The position numbers and the translations under genes are program-made. From Porphyromonas crevioricanis (GTDB lineage Bacteria > Bacteroidota > Bacteroidia > Bacteroidales > Porphyromonadaceae), in the NCBI RefSeq assembly GCF_900167225.1, contig NZ_FUXH01000008.1, positions 1 to 64,000 of the forward strand: 64,000 nt of DNA, given 5' to 3'. This document shows positions 8,055 through 16,643 of the stretch, one piece after another. Within the stretch, counting starts at the first letter, position 1. The number at the start of each line of letters is the position of its first letter. The notes beneath the pieces are model-generated. The model saw only the letters and a list, made by a program, of their open reading frames with translations. It had not been told where the DNA came from and did not search any database.

Positions 8055-9884
8055 ATGAGAGAGCTTGAGCTACTGGCACCAGCCAAAGACAAGGAAACGG
8101 CCATAGCAGCCATTGATCACGGGGCAGATGCTGTGTACATAGGGGCACCAATGTTTGGGGCCAGAGCGGTCGCAGCCGTTTCCGTTGAGGATATAGCGGA
8201 GGTCTGCCGCTATGCTCACCTCTATCGGGCCAAAGTCTACGTAGCTCTCAATACTATATTGTATGATCACGAACTGGCAACAGCAGTCCGAATTATACAA
8301 GAGCTGAACGATGCCGGTGTAGATGCCTTGATCATACAAGACAGAGCCTTGCTGGATTTGGATCTTCCTCCCATTCCTCTCCATGCAAGTACTCAATGCG
8401 ACAATCGTCTTCCGGAGCAGGTAGCCGAATGGATTGCCCTTGGCATCAGACGAGTGGTACTGGCCCGAGAATTGACATTGGAAGAAATAGCCGAGATAGC
8501 CAAGCTGCCGGTAGAGCTGGAGGCTTTTGTACACGGAGCCCTGTGCGTATCGTACAGCGGACTGTGCTACCTGTCTCAAGCTCTGATGGGGCGTTCGGCC
8601 AATAGAGGGGAATGTGCCCAACTCTGTCGCATACCCTATACGCTTACCGATGCCAATGGACAAACAATAGGAGGAGCAGAGAAACACTGGCTCTCCCTCA
8701 AGGATATGAACCGACTCAACCTGCTCTCCGAAATGGCAGAAGCAGGAGTCACCTCTTTCAAGATAGAGGGGCGACTCAAACCCATTAGCTACGTGAAGAA
8801 TGTAACGGCAAGCTACCACCAAGCTCTTTGCTCTCTCATACAGACAGAGCCGGAGCAATACAGACGCAGCTCATTCGGACAAGTAAGCTACAGCTTCACC
8901 CCGGATGTAGAGCGCAGTTTCAATAGAGGATTTACTTCCTATCTAATGAAAGATCGCAGTCAAGACCCCATCGCCTCGCCACTTACCCCCAAGAGCCGTG
9001 GGCGATATGTTGGCCGGTTGGTAGCCGTACAAGGCTCTACGATCCGGCTGGACAGGTCTCACCAATTGAGCAATGGGGATGGACTGTTGCTTATAAGTAG
9101 GACAGGCAAAGTGGAAGGCACGCAGGTGATCGGTATCCTCGACGATCTGAGATGTCGTGTAGATCATCCCGAATACTTCTCCTCCGGCTCCGAAATCTAC
9201 TGCAACAGAGATCTCAAGTTCGAGAAACTACTCTCCAAACCCTCTGCCTCCAGACGTATTCCGGTGCGACTAAAACTCACCTCTTGCGACGGAAAGATAG
9301 CCCTCTCTATAGAAGGGCCGGAAAGCTACAATCCGGTAACAGCGAGCATAGCCTTTGTTCCCGAAAAAGCCGAACACCCCAATCCGGAGAGACTTGTCTC
9401 CGAGTTGGGGAAACTTGGGCAAACACCCCTTATCGCAACAGAAGTAAATGTAACTGAAGTGGCAGATCTTTTCATTCCCGTCTCCATCCTGTCTGCTTTG
9501 AGACGAGAAGCCACCGATTTGTTTTGCAAAAAAGCATTGGAAGATTATCCTCTCGACCGTAGTCCTCGGCAAGAAAAAATCAAACAAGTATCCCGGCAGT
9601 CCAAAGAATTGACTTATATGGGAAATGTAGCCAACAGTGTCGCCCGAAGGCACTACGAAAATTTGGGGTACCGGTATATCCAGCCGGCTTTTGAGTTAGA
9701 GCCGAAAAAAAATGCAGCTCTCATGACCTGCAAATACTGTATCAAAAGAGAACTCGGTCACTGCCCTCGGTTAGGACAAAAACCCCTGCCATACATAGAA
9801 CCGCTCTATCTAAAACATAGCAAAGGGGCATTGCAGCTCTTTTTCGACTGCAAAAACTGTCGAATGCTCCTCTATCAGGCTTGA
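8055..9884 (+). CDS. U32 peptidase-family protein (PrtC/RlhA-like)
   Basis: This is a 609-residue member of the U32 family. In P. gingivalis the founding member PrtC was described as a collagenase; in E. coli the relatives RlhA and TrhP act in hydroxylation of 23S rRNA and tRNA. The N-terminal half shows a TIM-barrel start (LELLAPAKDKETAIAAIDHGADAVY is its opening, of which the key part is HGADAVYIG), HASTQ, and the signature EAFVHGALCVSYSGLC followed by RGECAQLCRIPY, with the family's conserved cysteines. The C-terminal part holds two CxxC pairs (CKYC and CKNC) plus a further Cys, as in longer members. There is no signal peptide, which favours the intracellular RNA-modification role over a secreted protease. 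The gene follows upp by 3 nt. Confidence 0.85.
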   Translation: MRELELLAPAKDKETAIAAIDHGADAVYIGAPMFGARAVAAVSVEDIAEVCRYAHLYRAKVYVALNTILYDHELATAVRIIQELNDAGVDALIIQDRALLDLDLPPIPLHASTQCDNRLPEQVAEWIALGIRRVVLARELTLEEIAEIAKLPVELEAFVHGALCVSYSGLCYLSQALMGRSANRGECAQLCRIPYTLTDANGQTIGGAEKHWLSLKDMNRLNLLSEMAEAGVTSFKIEGRLKPISYVKNVTASYHQALCSLIQTEPEQYRRSSFGQVSYSFTPDVERSFNRGFTSYLMKDRSQDPIASPLTPKSRGRYVGRLVAVQGSTIRLDRSHQLSNGDGLLLISRTGKVEGTQVIGILDDLRCRVDHPEYFSSGSEIYCNRDLKFEKLLSKPSASRRIPVRLKLTSCDGKIALSIEGPESYNPVTASIAFVPEKAEHPNPERLVSELGKLGQTPLIATEVNVTEVADLFIPVSILSALRREATDLFCKKALEDYPLDRSPRQEKIKQVSRQSKELTYMGNVANSVARRHYENLGYRYIQPAFELEPKKNAALMTCKYCIKRELGHCPRLGQKPLPYIEPLYLKHSKGALQLFFDCKNCRMLLYQA

Positions 9885-10090
9885 CGGTCTTCCGATTGTG
9901 AGGATTGCTTTTTCTTCTTCCGTTCTCTAATCAGTTCCAGAATAAGAGAAGAAATAGCTACTCCGCAGGCAATAAAGAAAGCCTCAAGCACAGAGAACCA
10001 TCCAAACCACACCCCCATAAGAGCCACCAAAAAGATGCAGGCAGCCAACAAAAGTGTGACAATTATCAAAGCCAATGTGTGTTTACTCAT
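9875..10090 (-). CDS. Small two-helix membrane protein of unknown function
   Basis: A 71-residue protein has two hydrophobic segments (about residues 6-30 and 32-52, the first LALIIVTLLLAACIFLVAL) followed by a strongly basic tail (RERKKKK) and a polar C terminus. Its 3' end overlaps the convergent U32 gene by 10 nt. It starts 53 nt after the msrA stop and could be read from the msrA promoter. Layout (two TM helices and a charged tail) resembles small DUF-type membrane proteins common in Bacteroidales. I do not recognise a function. Confidence 0.6.
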   Translation of the reverse strand: MSKHTLALIIVTLLLAACIFLVALMGVWFGWFSVLEAFFIACGVAISSLILELIRERKKKKQSSQSEDRQA

Positions 10091-10143
10091 GTCTACAATA
10101 TCTCTAAAGCAAGTGATCTACGCATATCGGGGAAGTTTCTCTC

Positions 10144-10626
10144 TCAGAAAATCTTGCGCCTGGTGTGGCAATAAGGTTGCCCTCCTTTTTTCTCGTAATA
10201 ATTCTGGTGGTACGTCTCAGCCGGCCAAAACTTAGGAGCCGGCTCCAATAGTGTACGCACCTGATAAGTCTGTGCCCTGAGCCTGTCTATGATCGTTGAT
10301 GCCACTTGTCGTTGCTCATCATCGGTGTAGAATATTCTGGAGAGATATTGCCACCCCAAATCAGGTCCTTGCCCATCGGCTTGCTCAAAGTCATGGATCT
10401 CAAAGTAGAGCTTTAGCACATCTTCCGAAGAGACAACAGCATCATCATATTCTACCTTCACGGCCTCGAAGTGCCCGGTATTCCCTCTGCACACATCCTC
10501 GTAGGTTGGGCTTTCGGTATGCCCTCCTATATAACCCACCTCAGTAGATACAATTCCCGGCAACTTGGCCAACTGGAATTGCACGCCCCAGAAACATCCG
10601 GCGGCTAAATATATCAACTTAATCAC
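10144..10626 (-). CDS. msrA: Peptide-methionine (S)-S-oxide reductase MsrA
   Basis: MsrA repairs S-methionine sulfoxide in proteins using thioredoxin-derived electrons. The catalytic motif GCFWG is at residues 10-14 (Cys11), followed by the family's VGYIGGHTESPTYEDVC and GHFEAVKVEYDD, and the later FYTDDEQR segment. At 160 residues it is a stand-alone MsrA; no MsrB domain is fused, and none is adjacent. There is no signal peptide, so it acts in the cytoplasm. The start is at the ATG just before the IYLAAGCFWG core. The small membrane protein lies immediately downstream. Confidence 0.95.
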   Translation of the reverse strand: MIKLIYLAAGCFWGVQFQLAKLPGIVSTEVGYIGGHTESPTYEDVCRGNTGHFEAVKVEYDDAVVSSEDVLKLYFEIHDFEQADGQGPDLGWQYLSRIFYTDDEQRQVASTIIDRLRAQTYQVRTLLEPAPKFWPAETYHQNYYEKKGGQPYCHTRRKIF

Positions 10627-10655
10627 AATACTAATGCTACAATTGAGTTGTATCG

Positions 10656-10682
10656 CAAATGTACAAACCTTTCACAGACAAA
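10656..10682 (-). promoter_or_regulatory. Candidate promoter for msrA
   Basis: On the minus strand TACATTTG (10663-10656) matches the -7 box. TTTG (10682-10679) lies upstream, with a short 15-nt spacer. Predicted transcription start is about 25 nt before the msrA ATG. Confidence 0.4.
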
Positions 10683-10756
10683 AGCACAAAAAAGTCCTAG
10701 CAACACAAGCTATCGGAAGTATTCGGTAGAGGAGATTTTAGCCCCTCTCTGTCATC

Positions 10757-10787
10757 TTGCTTGTTAGAGGGAAGCAGCGTACCTTTG
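10757..10787 (+). promoter_or_regulatory. Promoter of the TonB-receptor/lipoprotein operon
   Basis: TTG (10757-10759), a 20-nt spacer and TACCTTTG (10780-10787) match the Bacteroidetes sigma-ABfr consensus. Transcription would start near 10794, giving an 85-nt leader to the receptor ATG at 10879. Confidence 0.65.
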
Positions 10788-10878
10788 CCGAGGCTCTCGT
10801 GTACAATACATTTACAGAGTGTATTCGCCATTGGTGTGTCATGAAAAACGTAATAAACATTCAGAAAATAAATTGCTT

Positions 10879-13629
10879 ATGAAGAAGCTCCTTATCGTGT
10901 TAGGTCTGAGCCTGACTCTGCTTTCTTCCCTTTCGGCTCAAGAGATCTTCTCTCGCGGGCAAGTGGTGGATGCCACGGATGGGAGAGCAGTAAGTACGGC
11001 AACGTTGGAAGTGCGAGGCCGTCAAGAAAAGATGGTAGCCGTAGACAACGAAGGCAGATACCTTATACCAGAAATGAAGCCCGGCAAGTATACGGTTACA
11101 GTATTGGCCTCCGGGTACGAAGCTCAGCAATTCTTTTGGCAAGGGAAAGAGGGAGATCTATCCATCATCAGGCTACGTCCTCTGGCAGCCAGGTTGCCGA
11201 TGCAAGATTTAAGCGAACTGCTCACCGAAGACCTTGGCACCACTACCGAAGAGGATATACAAGAGTCTTCTCCTCTGCTCACAGCCTCCAGAGATCCCTA
11301 CGCCAATGCTGCCGGCTATACTTTCGGGCCGATGCGTTTCCGCATGAGAGGTCTGGACTCTCCCTACCAGCTACAATATCTCAACGGACTGCAAATGAAT
11401 GACCTGAATACCGGCTACTCGGTGTGGTCTCTCTGGGGTGGTCTAAATGACGCCGTACGTAACCAACATTCGATACTTAACAATGAATCGGCAGACTTCA
11501 GTTTCGGAGGTGTAGGTGGTGCTACCCTGATAGACACTCGGGCCAGTGGTATCCGTGCTGGAAGCCGTCTGACCTACTCAGTTAGCAACCGCACCTACAC
11601 TAATCGCCTGATGTACACCTATGCTACCGGGCTGACAAAAAGTGGCTGGGCTTTTGCTTTCTCTGGCTCACGCAGATATGGCTCCGGAGATTATTCCTAT
11701 GTACGTGGGCAACACTATGATGCGTGGGGTTACTTCGCTTCTATCGAGAAACGTCTTGCAGGCGGTCATACATTCCTTTTCTCTCTCTTGGCAGCACCTA
11801 CCGAGCGAGGAGTAGCCAGTGGCTCAACCGAAGAGGTTTATAAACTCGTAGGGTCTAACTACTACAATCCGAATATCGGACGACAAGCCGGACAGTGGAG
11901 AAATGCCAGAGTACGCAACAACCACGAACCGGTACTCACGCTGAGCTACATATGGGAGATAAATAAGGGTACAAGATTGACAGCAGCCACAGGTTATCGC
12001 TTCGGATACAATGCTTACTCGGCCCTCAACTGGGCTAATGCACAGGATCCAAGGCCCGACTATTATCGCAATCTCCCTTCCTACTACACCTACCTAAGCG
12101 AAACACCCGATCAAGAAACGGCAGACTACTACGCCATGCTATGGCGCAGTGATGAGAATGTCCGCTATATAGATTGGGATATGCTGTATCATCTGAACAG
12201 CAACAATTATAAGGAGACATACGATGCCCAAGGGAACTTACTTGCTTCGGGAAAGAGGAGTGAATATATCCTCGAAGATAGACGTACTGACCAGAGACAA
12301 TGGTATGGCTCTCTTCTACTAAATTCTCAATTGAATGATAACTATCGTATAGACGGAGGAGTAAATTATCGAATCAACAAGACCGAAAACTTCAATGTCA
12401 TCAAAGACCTTTTGGGAGGAGAGTATTGGTATGATGTAGACAAATTCGCAGAAAACGAATTTGTCGATGCCACCAAAGCTCAAATGGATATGCGTAACCC
12501 CAACCATATTGCCCGCAAAGGAGATAAGATCGGGCACAACTACCTCTCCCACATACAAGCCATCAATTCATGGTTTGCTTTGAGAGCCAACTATACTCAT
12601 CTGGACGCATATCTGGGTGGCCAGGTATCCGTTACCTCCATGTGCCGCGAAGGGCTACAACAAAGAGGACTTTTCCCCACCAATTCTTATGGTAAATCCG
12701 AGACTCTTGATTTTGTCGATTGGGGAGCAAAAATGGGGTTCACATACAAAATCAATGGGCATCATTTCGTATCTCTCAATGCTGTGGCTATGTCGCAAGC
12801 TCCGGTTTTCCGCAATGTCTTCGTCTCTCCTCGTACTCGCAATACCCACGTAGAGGATCCTCAGAGCGAGAAGGTATTTTCCGCAGATCTGAACTACCTG
12901 CTACGTCTGCCCCTTATACGTGGTCGTGTGAGCGCATTCTATACCCGGATCAACGATCGGACTCGTAACATGAGCTTCTACGATGACGGACATAGAGCTT
13001 TCTCCAACTATATACTAAGTGGTATCGATGAGCAAAATGCTGGGATAGAAATAGGCCTTGAAGCCAAGCTCAGTCCGACATTGGTACTCAACGGGGCTTT
13101 CACTTATGGTCATTACACCTACGTATCAAATCCCAAATTCGTACAAACGGTAGACAACAGCGAAAAGGAATTGGCTCGTGAACGAGTATACTGGGATGGC
13201 TTCAACACATCCGGTACCCCTCAAACAGCGGGCACGATAGGCTTTACCTACAACTCCCCCCGCTACTGGTTCTTGAGTGCCAATGTAAACTACTTCGGCC
13301 GCAGCTTCGTAGCGATGAATCCTATACGCCGTACAGACCAAGCCAGAGAAGAGCTTGCAGCAGAATTTATCAAACGAGAAACATTCGACGGAGGCTTTAC
13401 GGTAGATGCTTCTGTAGGGAAATCGTTCCGCCTGAGTCGATCTACATTCCTCCGAATGAATCTTTCGGCCAGCAACTTACTCAACAACAGAAATCTGCGT
13501 AGTGGAGGATATGAACAACTACGCATACGCCGTGCGAAAGAAGATGGTCGCATGACTCGTCCGTTCGACTCAAAGTATTTCTATATGTACGGTACGACCT
13601 TCTTCCTCAATGCTTCTCTGCAATTCTAA
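10879..13629 (+). CDS. TonB-dependent receptor-like outer-membrane protein with carboxypeptidase-like N domain
   Basis: The 916-residue protein begins with a signal peptide (MKKLLIVLGLSLTLLSSLSAQ), then a carboxypeptidase-regulatory-like beta-sandwich (about 25-110; GQVVDATDGRAVSTATLEV, GRYLIPEMKPGKYTVTV). A plug-like segment (FRMRGLDSPYQLQYLNGLQMND) and a long outer-membrane beta-barrel follow, ending in a terminal aromatic strand (FFLNASLQF). This is the layout of Bacteroidetes TonB-dependent transporters. I see no clear TonB box. The ATG at 10879 is preferred over one 60 nt upstream because it directly starts the signal peptide. Two lipoproteins follow in the same direction, at 54 and 56 nt. 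They may be surface partners, but neither is a SusD homologue, so glycan import is not indicated. The substrate is unknown. Confidence 0.85.
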   Translation: MKKLLIVLGLSLTLLSSLSAQEIFSRGQVVDATDGRAVSTATLEVRGRQEKMVAVDNEGRYLIPEMKPGKYTVTVLASGYEAQQFFWQGKEGDLSIIRLRPLAARLPMQDLSELLTEDLGTTTEEDIQESSPLLTASRDPYANAAGYTFGPMRFRMRGLDSPYQLQYLNGLQMNDLNTGYSVWSLWGGLNDAVRNQHSILNNESADFSFGGVGGATLIDTRASGIRAGSRLTYSVSNRTYTNRLMYTYATGLTKSGWAFAFSGSRRYGSGDYSYVRGQHYDAWGYFASIEKRLAGGHTFLFSLLAAPTERGVASGSTEEVYKLVGSNYYNPNIGRQAGQWRNARVRNNHEPVLTLSYIWEINKGTRLTAATGYRFGYNAYSALNWANAQDPRPDYYRNLPSYYTYLSETPDQETADYYAMLWRSDENVRYIDWDMLYHLNSNNYKETYDAQGNLLASGKRSEYILEDRRTDQRQWYGSLLLNSQLNDNYRIDGGVNYRINKTENFNVIKDLLGGEYWYDVDKFAENEFVDATKAQMDMRNPNHIARKGDKIGHNYLSHIQAINSWFALRANYTHLDAYLGGQVSVTSMCREGLQQRGLFPTNSYGKSETLDFVDWGAKMGFTYKINGHHFVSLNAVAMSQAPVFRNVFVSPRTRNTHVEDPQSEKVFSADLNYLLRLPLIRGRVSAFYTRINDRTRNMSFYDDGHRAFSNYILSGIDEQNAGIEIGLEAKLSPTLVLNGAFTYGHYTYVSNPKFVQTVDNSEKELARERVYWDGFNTSGTPQTAGTIGFTYNSPRYWFLSANVNYFGRSFVAMNPIRRTDQAREELAAEFIKRETFDGGFTVDASVGKSFRLSRSTFLRMNLSASNLLNNRNLRSGGYEQLRIRRAKEDGRMTRPFDSKYFYMYGTTFFLNASLQF

Positions 13630-13683
13630 AATCGATCCCAACACGGGTAATCCGAGAACATCAACAGTCTAAACAAGATAGAT

Positions 13684-14493
13684 ATGAAAAGCAAAATAGG
13701 CATACTAATCGGGGTCCTCTCTCTCTTGTCTCTGCTAAGCAGCTGCAAGAAGGAGTTCGACACAGCCGGCTCCATAGCACAGGATCTCGACAATGTAAAA
13801 GTCACACATACCATTGCCGAGCTCAAACAAATGTATGAGCCGGGAGGTAGGGATATCTTTACCAATGTTGTCATTGCAGGCATTGTGAATAGCGATGACA
13901 GCGAGGGAAACCTATACCGCAGTATCGCCATACAGGATGAAACTGGAGGCATAGAGCTCAAGATGGGCATGGGTAACATGAATTTGATATACAAGCAGGG
14001 TCGTCGTGTTCTAGTTAAATGTCAAGGACTTCGCCTTGGCAAAAACTATGGAATAGTGAATCTGGGCTACAAATCTGCTGACCCGAAGTATGAAACGGGA
14101 TTTGTACCCGAAAAGATGGTTACACGAGTCATGATCCCCGGACTCCCGGCTCCTCTGCACCCAAAAAAACTCAGCATTGCAGAGATGAAAAGCGAATACG
14201 CATTCACGCTGGTACAGGTCGATGATGTGCAATTTCTGGAAAATGAACTGGGAAAAACATGGGCCGATCCGGAAAACAAACAAAAGACCGGATATGTGGA
14301 GCGTACCCTGAGAGACCGCACAGGCAATCGTCTGATCGTACGCACCAGCAGCTATGCCCGGTTTGCAGGACACAAACTACCCGAGGGTAACGGTAGTGCC
14401 GTAGGGCTTCTGTCTTTTTTCAATGACACACCACAATTAATCGTTATCCACCCTTCGGACTTTAACTTCCAAGGCAAACGTTTTGCCGAGTAA
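13684..14493 (+). CDS. DUF5689-type lipoprotein
   Basis: The 269-residue protein starts with a lipoprotein signal (LSLLSLLSSC, lipid Cys at about residue 22). It is followed by one OB-fold-like DUF5689 domain, seen as VVIAGIVNSDDSEGN, SIAIQDETGGIEL, GRRVLVKCQGL and NYGIVNLG, and a second, more diverged beta segment near the C terminus (DRTGNRLIVRTSSYA). The domain is typical of Bacteroidetes surface or periplasmic lipoproteins and its ligand is not established. Being between the receptor and a larger relative suggests a shared role in binding or processing whatever the receptor handles. Confidence 0.75.
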   Translation: MKSKIGILIGVLSLLSLLSSCKKEFDTAGSIAQDLDNVKVTHTIAELKQMYEPGGRDIFTNVVIAGIVNSDDSEGNLYRSIAIQDETGGIELKMGMGNMNLIYKQGRRVLVKCQGLRLGKNYGIVNLGYKSADPKYETGFVPEKMVTRVMIPGLPAPLHPKKLSIAEMKSEYAFTLVQVDDVQFLENELGKTWADPENKQKTGYVERTLRDRTGNRLIVRTSSYARFAGHKLPEGNGSAVGLLSFFNDTPQLIVIHPSDFNFQGKRFAE

Positions 14494-14549
14494 TCCAGGG
14501 AAAGGAGATTTATTCCATACAGTATCCAAATCAAAAAAAAGCATAGACA

Positions 14550-16298
14550 ATGAATCTGACAAACCTCAGCAATCGAGCTATCGGCATAAAACCTCTTTGG
14601 ATGATAGCTCCACTCCTTTTGTCTTTTCTGCTGATTTCGTGCAAAGACAATGACGATAAGTATGAATCGCCACAAGTGAGTGTAGAACAGCATTTTGAAA
14701 ACAATACAATCCCTTTCGACCAGAATGGAGGTGTTTCCCTGCTCACTCTCAATACCAATAGGGCTTGGCGAGTAGAGACGGCCGGTGAGTGGATCAAAGC
14801 ATCTCCCTCCAGTGGGAACGAAGGCAGGCACAATATCAACATCCTTGTACACCCGAATAGCGGAGTAGCTCGTGAAGGAGGTATCCGCATCGTTGCCTCG
14901 GGCAAGAGTTTCTTCTATACAATCACACAAAAAAGTGTAGATGGCAAGGATTATACTTTCACTCCTCTTTCTGAAATAGAAGCTCTGCTACCAAATGATA
15001 ACAGAGAAGGGATCATTATTGAAGAGGATCTTACAATACGTGCCGTAGTAGTTTCGGACTATAGAGGCAAACAATTCCAATTCCAGAACTTCCACTACAT
15101 AGTAGACACAGACGGAAATGGGATTGTCCTAACCCTCGACAAAAGTGAAAAACCGTTTGAACCGGGAGATCAGATAACCGTCAATATCAAAGGTTGCAAA
15201 CTGGTTAACTACAATGGTACGGTGCAACTCACAATCCAGAAAAACAAGGCTGTCGTAGTACCAAATAAGAAAATAGAACCCATCAATACAACCATTGCCG
15301 AGCTCAACCAGGGAAAATACCACAACGTATTGGTACGTCTGCCCAAAGTACAGTTTGAAAAATACGAAAACGAGCAGATGTACTCGGGCACGTTCTTCAT
15401 GAAGAGTCACAAGTTGCAAGATCCTACTGGGACTGCAATCGATGTGGAAGTTATGAAAAACAGTACTTTCGGCTCACAAGCCGTACCTGCCGGAAGCGGT
15501 AGCATCACGGCCATTGTGACAGTCTACAAAAAGAATGAAAGTACACCGGTGAAATACAGCCTCAAGCCCAGTCTCTACACAGATATGCAGATGAGTGGGG
15601 AGCGATTCTCGGTACAACAACCGGAGCCAAACCCGAACCCTGAACCGTCTACCGTCGAGCCATTGAGCAAGCTGATCACTATTGGTAAATCTCTCAAACC
15701 AAAAGAATTTAGGGACCTGACCGAAGCCTTCACCATTGATGTGGTAGTAACAGCAAACAACGAATCCAAGCAACTTGCGGGTGAAAACTATCACTATGTA
15801 CAAGACGAGGAAGGTACTGCCATGGCTCTGCGTACCAATCAGAATGCCGGCACTGTCTATCCGGTAGGTACACGCCTACTTATTGCAGTGAAAGGAGCCA
15901 AACTTTCCAACTACTTTGGCACAATTACTTTTGATGTGAACAAAGCCACAGTGGAAACAAAAGAAAATAAAGCTGTCGAGCCGAAAGTGATCGGAGCCAA
16001 GGAGCTGAAGATGTACCAAGACAAGTTGGTCAAGATCTCCGATGTACAACTCCAAACAGTACCGGAGGAAGGCACAAAGCTGGAGAATCCATCCGAAAAG
16101 CACTACACCAAATGGATGCTCATAGACAAAGAGGGTAATACATTCCAGTTCGAGATTAAGAAGGGTTGTAGTTTTGGCGGCAAGACGGACTTTGTAGGCA
16201 GTGGTTCTATCAGTGGCATTGTTACCGTTTTCAACGAGGTCTATTCTATCCGCCCCAGAACGGAAGGCGACATACAGCTCAAGGGAGCTCGCTTTTGA
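14550..16298 (+). CDS. Lipoprotein with BACON domain and two DUF5689-type repeats
   Basis: This 582-residue protein has a lipoprotein signal ending in LLISC (about residue 31). A BACON-like Ig domain follows (about 60-130; NTNRAWRVETAGEWIKASPS). Two copies of a DUF5689/OB-like module then occupy about 140-340 and 375-582. Each copy has the pattern 'xxYHYxxDxxGxxxxL... GxxLxxxVKGxKLxxYxGTxxxxxxK', and each ends with a GSGSI(T/S)(A/G)IVTV strand. A proline-rich spacer (PEPNPNPEPS) separates them. BACON domains are thought to bind mucin or other host glycans, but this is a family-level idea. The gene closes the operon that starts at 10879. Confidence 0.75.
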   Translation: MNLTNLSNRAIGIKPLWMIAPLLLSFLLISCKDNDDKYESPQVSVEQHFENNTIPFDQNGGVSLLTLNTNRAWRVETAGEWIKASPSSGNEGRHNINILVHPNSGVAREGGIRIVASGKSFFYTITQKSVDGKDYTFTPLSEIEALLPNDNREGIIIEEDLTIRAVVVSDYRGKQFQFQNFHYIVDTDGNGIVLTLDKSEKPFEPGDQITVNIKGCKLVNYNGTVQLTIQKNKAVVVPNKKIEPINTTIAELNQGKYHNVLVRLPKVQFEKYENEQMYSGTFFMKSHKLQDPTGTAIDVEVMKNSTFGSQAVPAGSGSITAIVTVYKKNESTPVKYSLKPSLYTDMQMSGERFSVQQPEPNPNPEPSTVEPLSKLITIGKSLKPKEFRDLTEAFTIDVVVTANNESKQLAGENYHYVQDEEGTAMALRTNQNAGTVYPVGTRLLIAVKGAKLSNYFGTITFDVNKATVETKENKAVEPKVIGAKELKMYQDKLVKISDVQLQTVPEEGTKLENPSEKHYTKWMLIDKEGNTFQFEIKKGCSFGGKTDFVGSGSISGIVTVFNEVYSIRPRTEGDIQLKGARF

Positions 16299-16331
16299 GA
16301 TAAGACCAATCGAATAAACCCATTGTTAGAT

Positions 16332-16365
16332 AGGTCGGAGCAATGATTGCTCCGACCTGTTCTTG
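16332..16365 (+). terminator. Strong hairpin terminator of the TonB-receptor operon
   Basis: A perfect 12-bp stem (AGGTCGGAGCAA / TTGCTCCGACCT) with a 3-nt loop begins 34 nt after the stop codon of the last lipoprotein. It is followed by GTTCTTGCTT, a weak T-tract. Confidence 0.7.
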
Positions 16366-16476
16366 CTTATATGAGTCCGTTGCACAATCCCTCTAAAAGA
16401 GACGATTAGCAGTCTAATACAGTGAGGACAACATTATATGCAATACTCTCTCCGTATGGCAAGCAAACTACAAACA

Positions 16477-16540
16477 GAGACCTCTGCACGATTAAGAGAA
16501 GGGGCGTCTATGTCCCTCTCCTAATTCGTACAGAGGTCTC
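16477..16540. repeat. 64-bp palindromic MITE-like element at the left edge of the island
   Basis: GAGACCTCTG (16477-16486) and CAGAGGTCTC (16531-16540) form perfect 10-bp terminal inverted repeats. The inner sequence is also largely self-complementary (ACGATTAAGAGAAGGGG against CCCTCTCCTAATTCGT), so the whole element folds as one long hairpin. Its left end GAGACCTCTGCACG differs at one base from the palindrome end at 34731-34744 on the far side of the island. I see no clear target duplication. This is best read as a miniature element or fused transposon ends, but that is inference. Confidence 0.55.
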
Positions 16541-16587
16541 AAAAATGGCTAATTGGAGGCTACCTCATGCACAGTCTTTAATTAGCC
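16541..16587 (-). terminator. Terminator at the end of the giant-gene operon
   Basis: On the minus strand GGCTAATT (16587-16580) and AATTAGCC (16554-16547) form an 8-bp stem whose loop holds a smaller GAGG/CCTC hairpin. It is followed by ATTTTTG. It lies 57 nt after the stop codon of the last gene of the operon. Confidence 0.6.
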
Positions 16588-16643
16588 GTGTTTTACTCTT
16601 GTAACTATCGAATTATTAGTTGGCTTACTTTGTGTGACAGACC

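Noticed and set aside
8070-8858. 262-codon minus-strand frame opposite the U32 gene
   Set aside because: Antisense shadow; the U32 frame is strongly supported.
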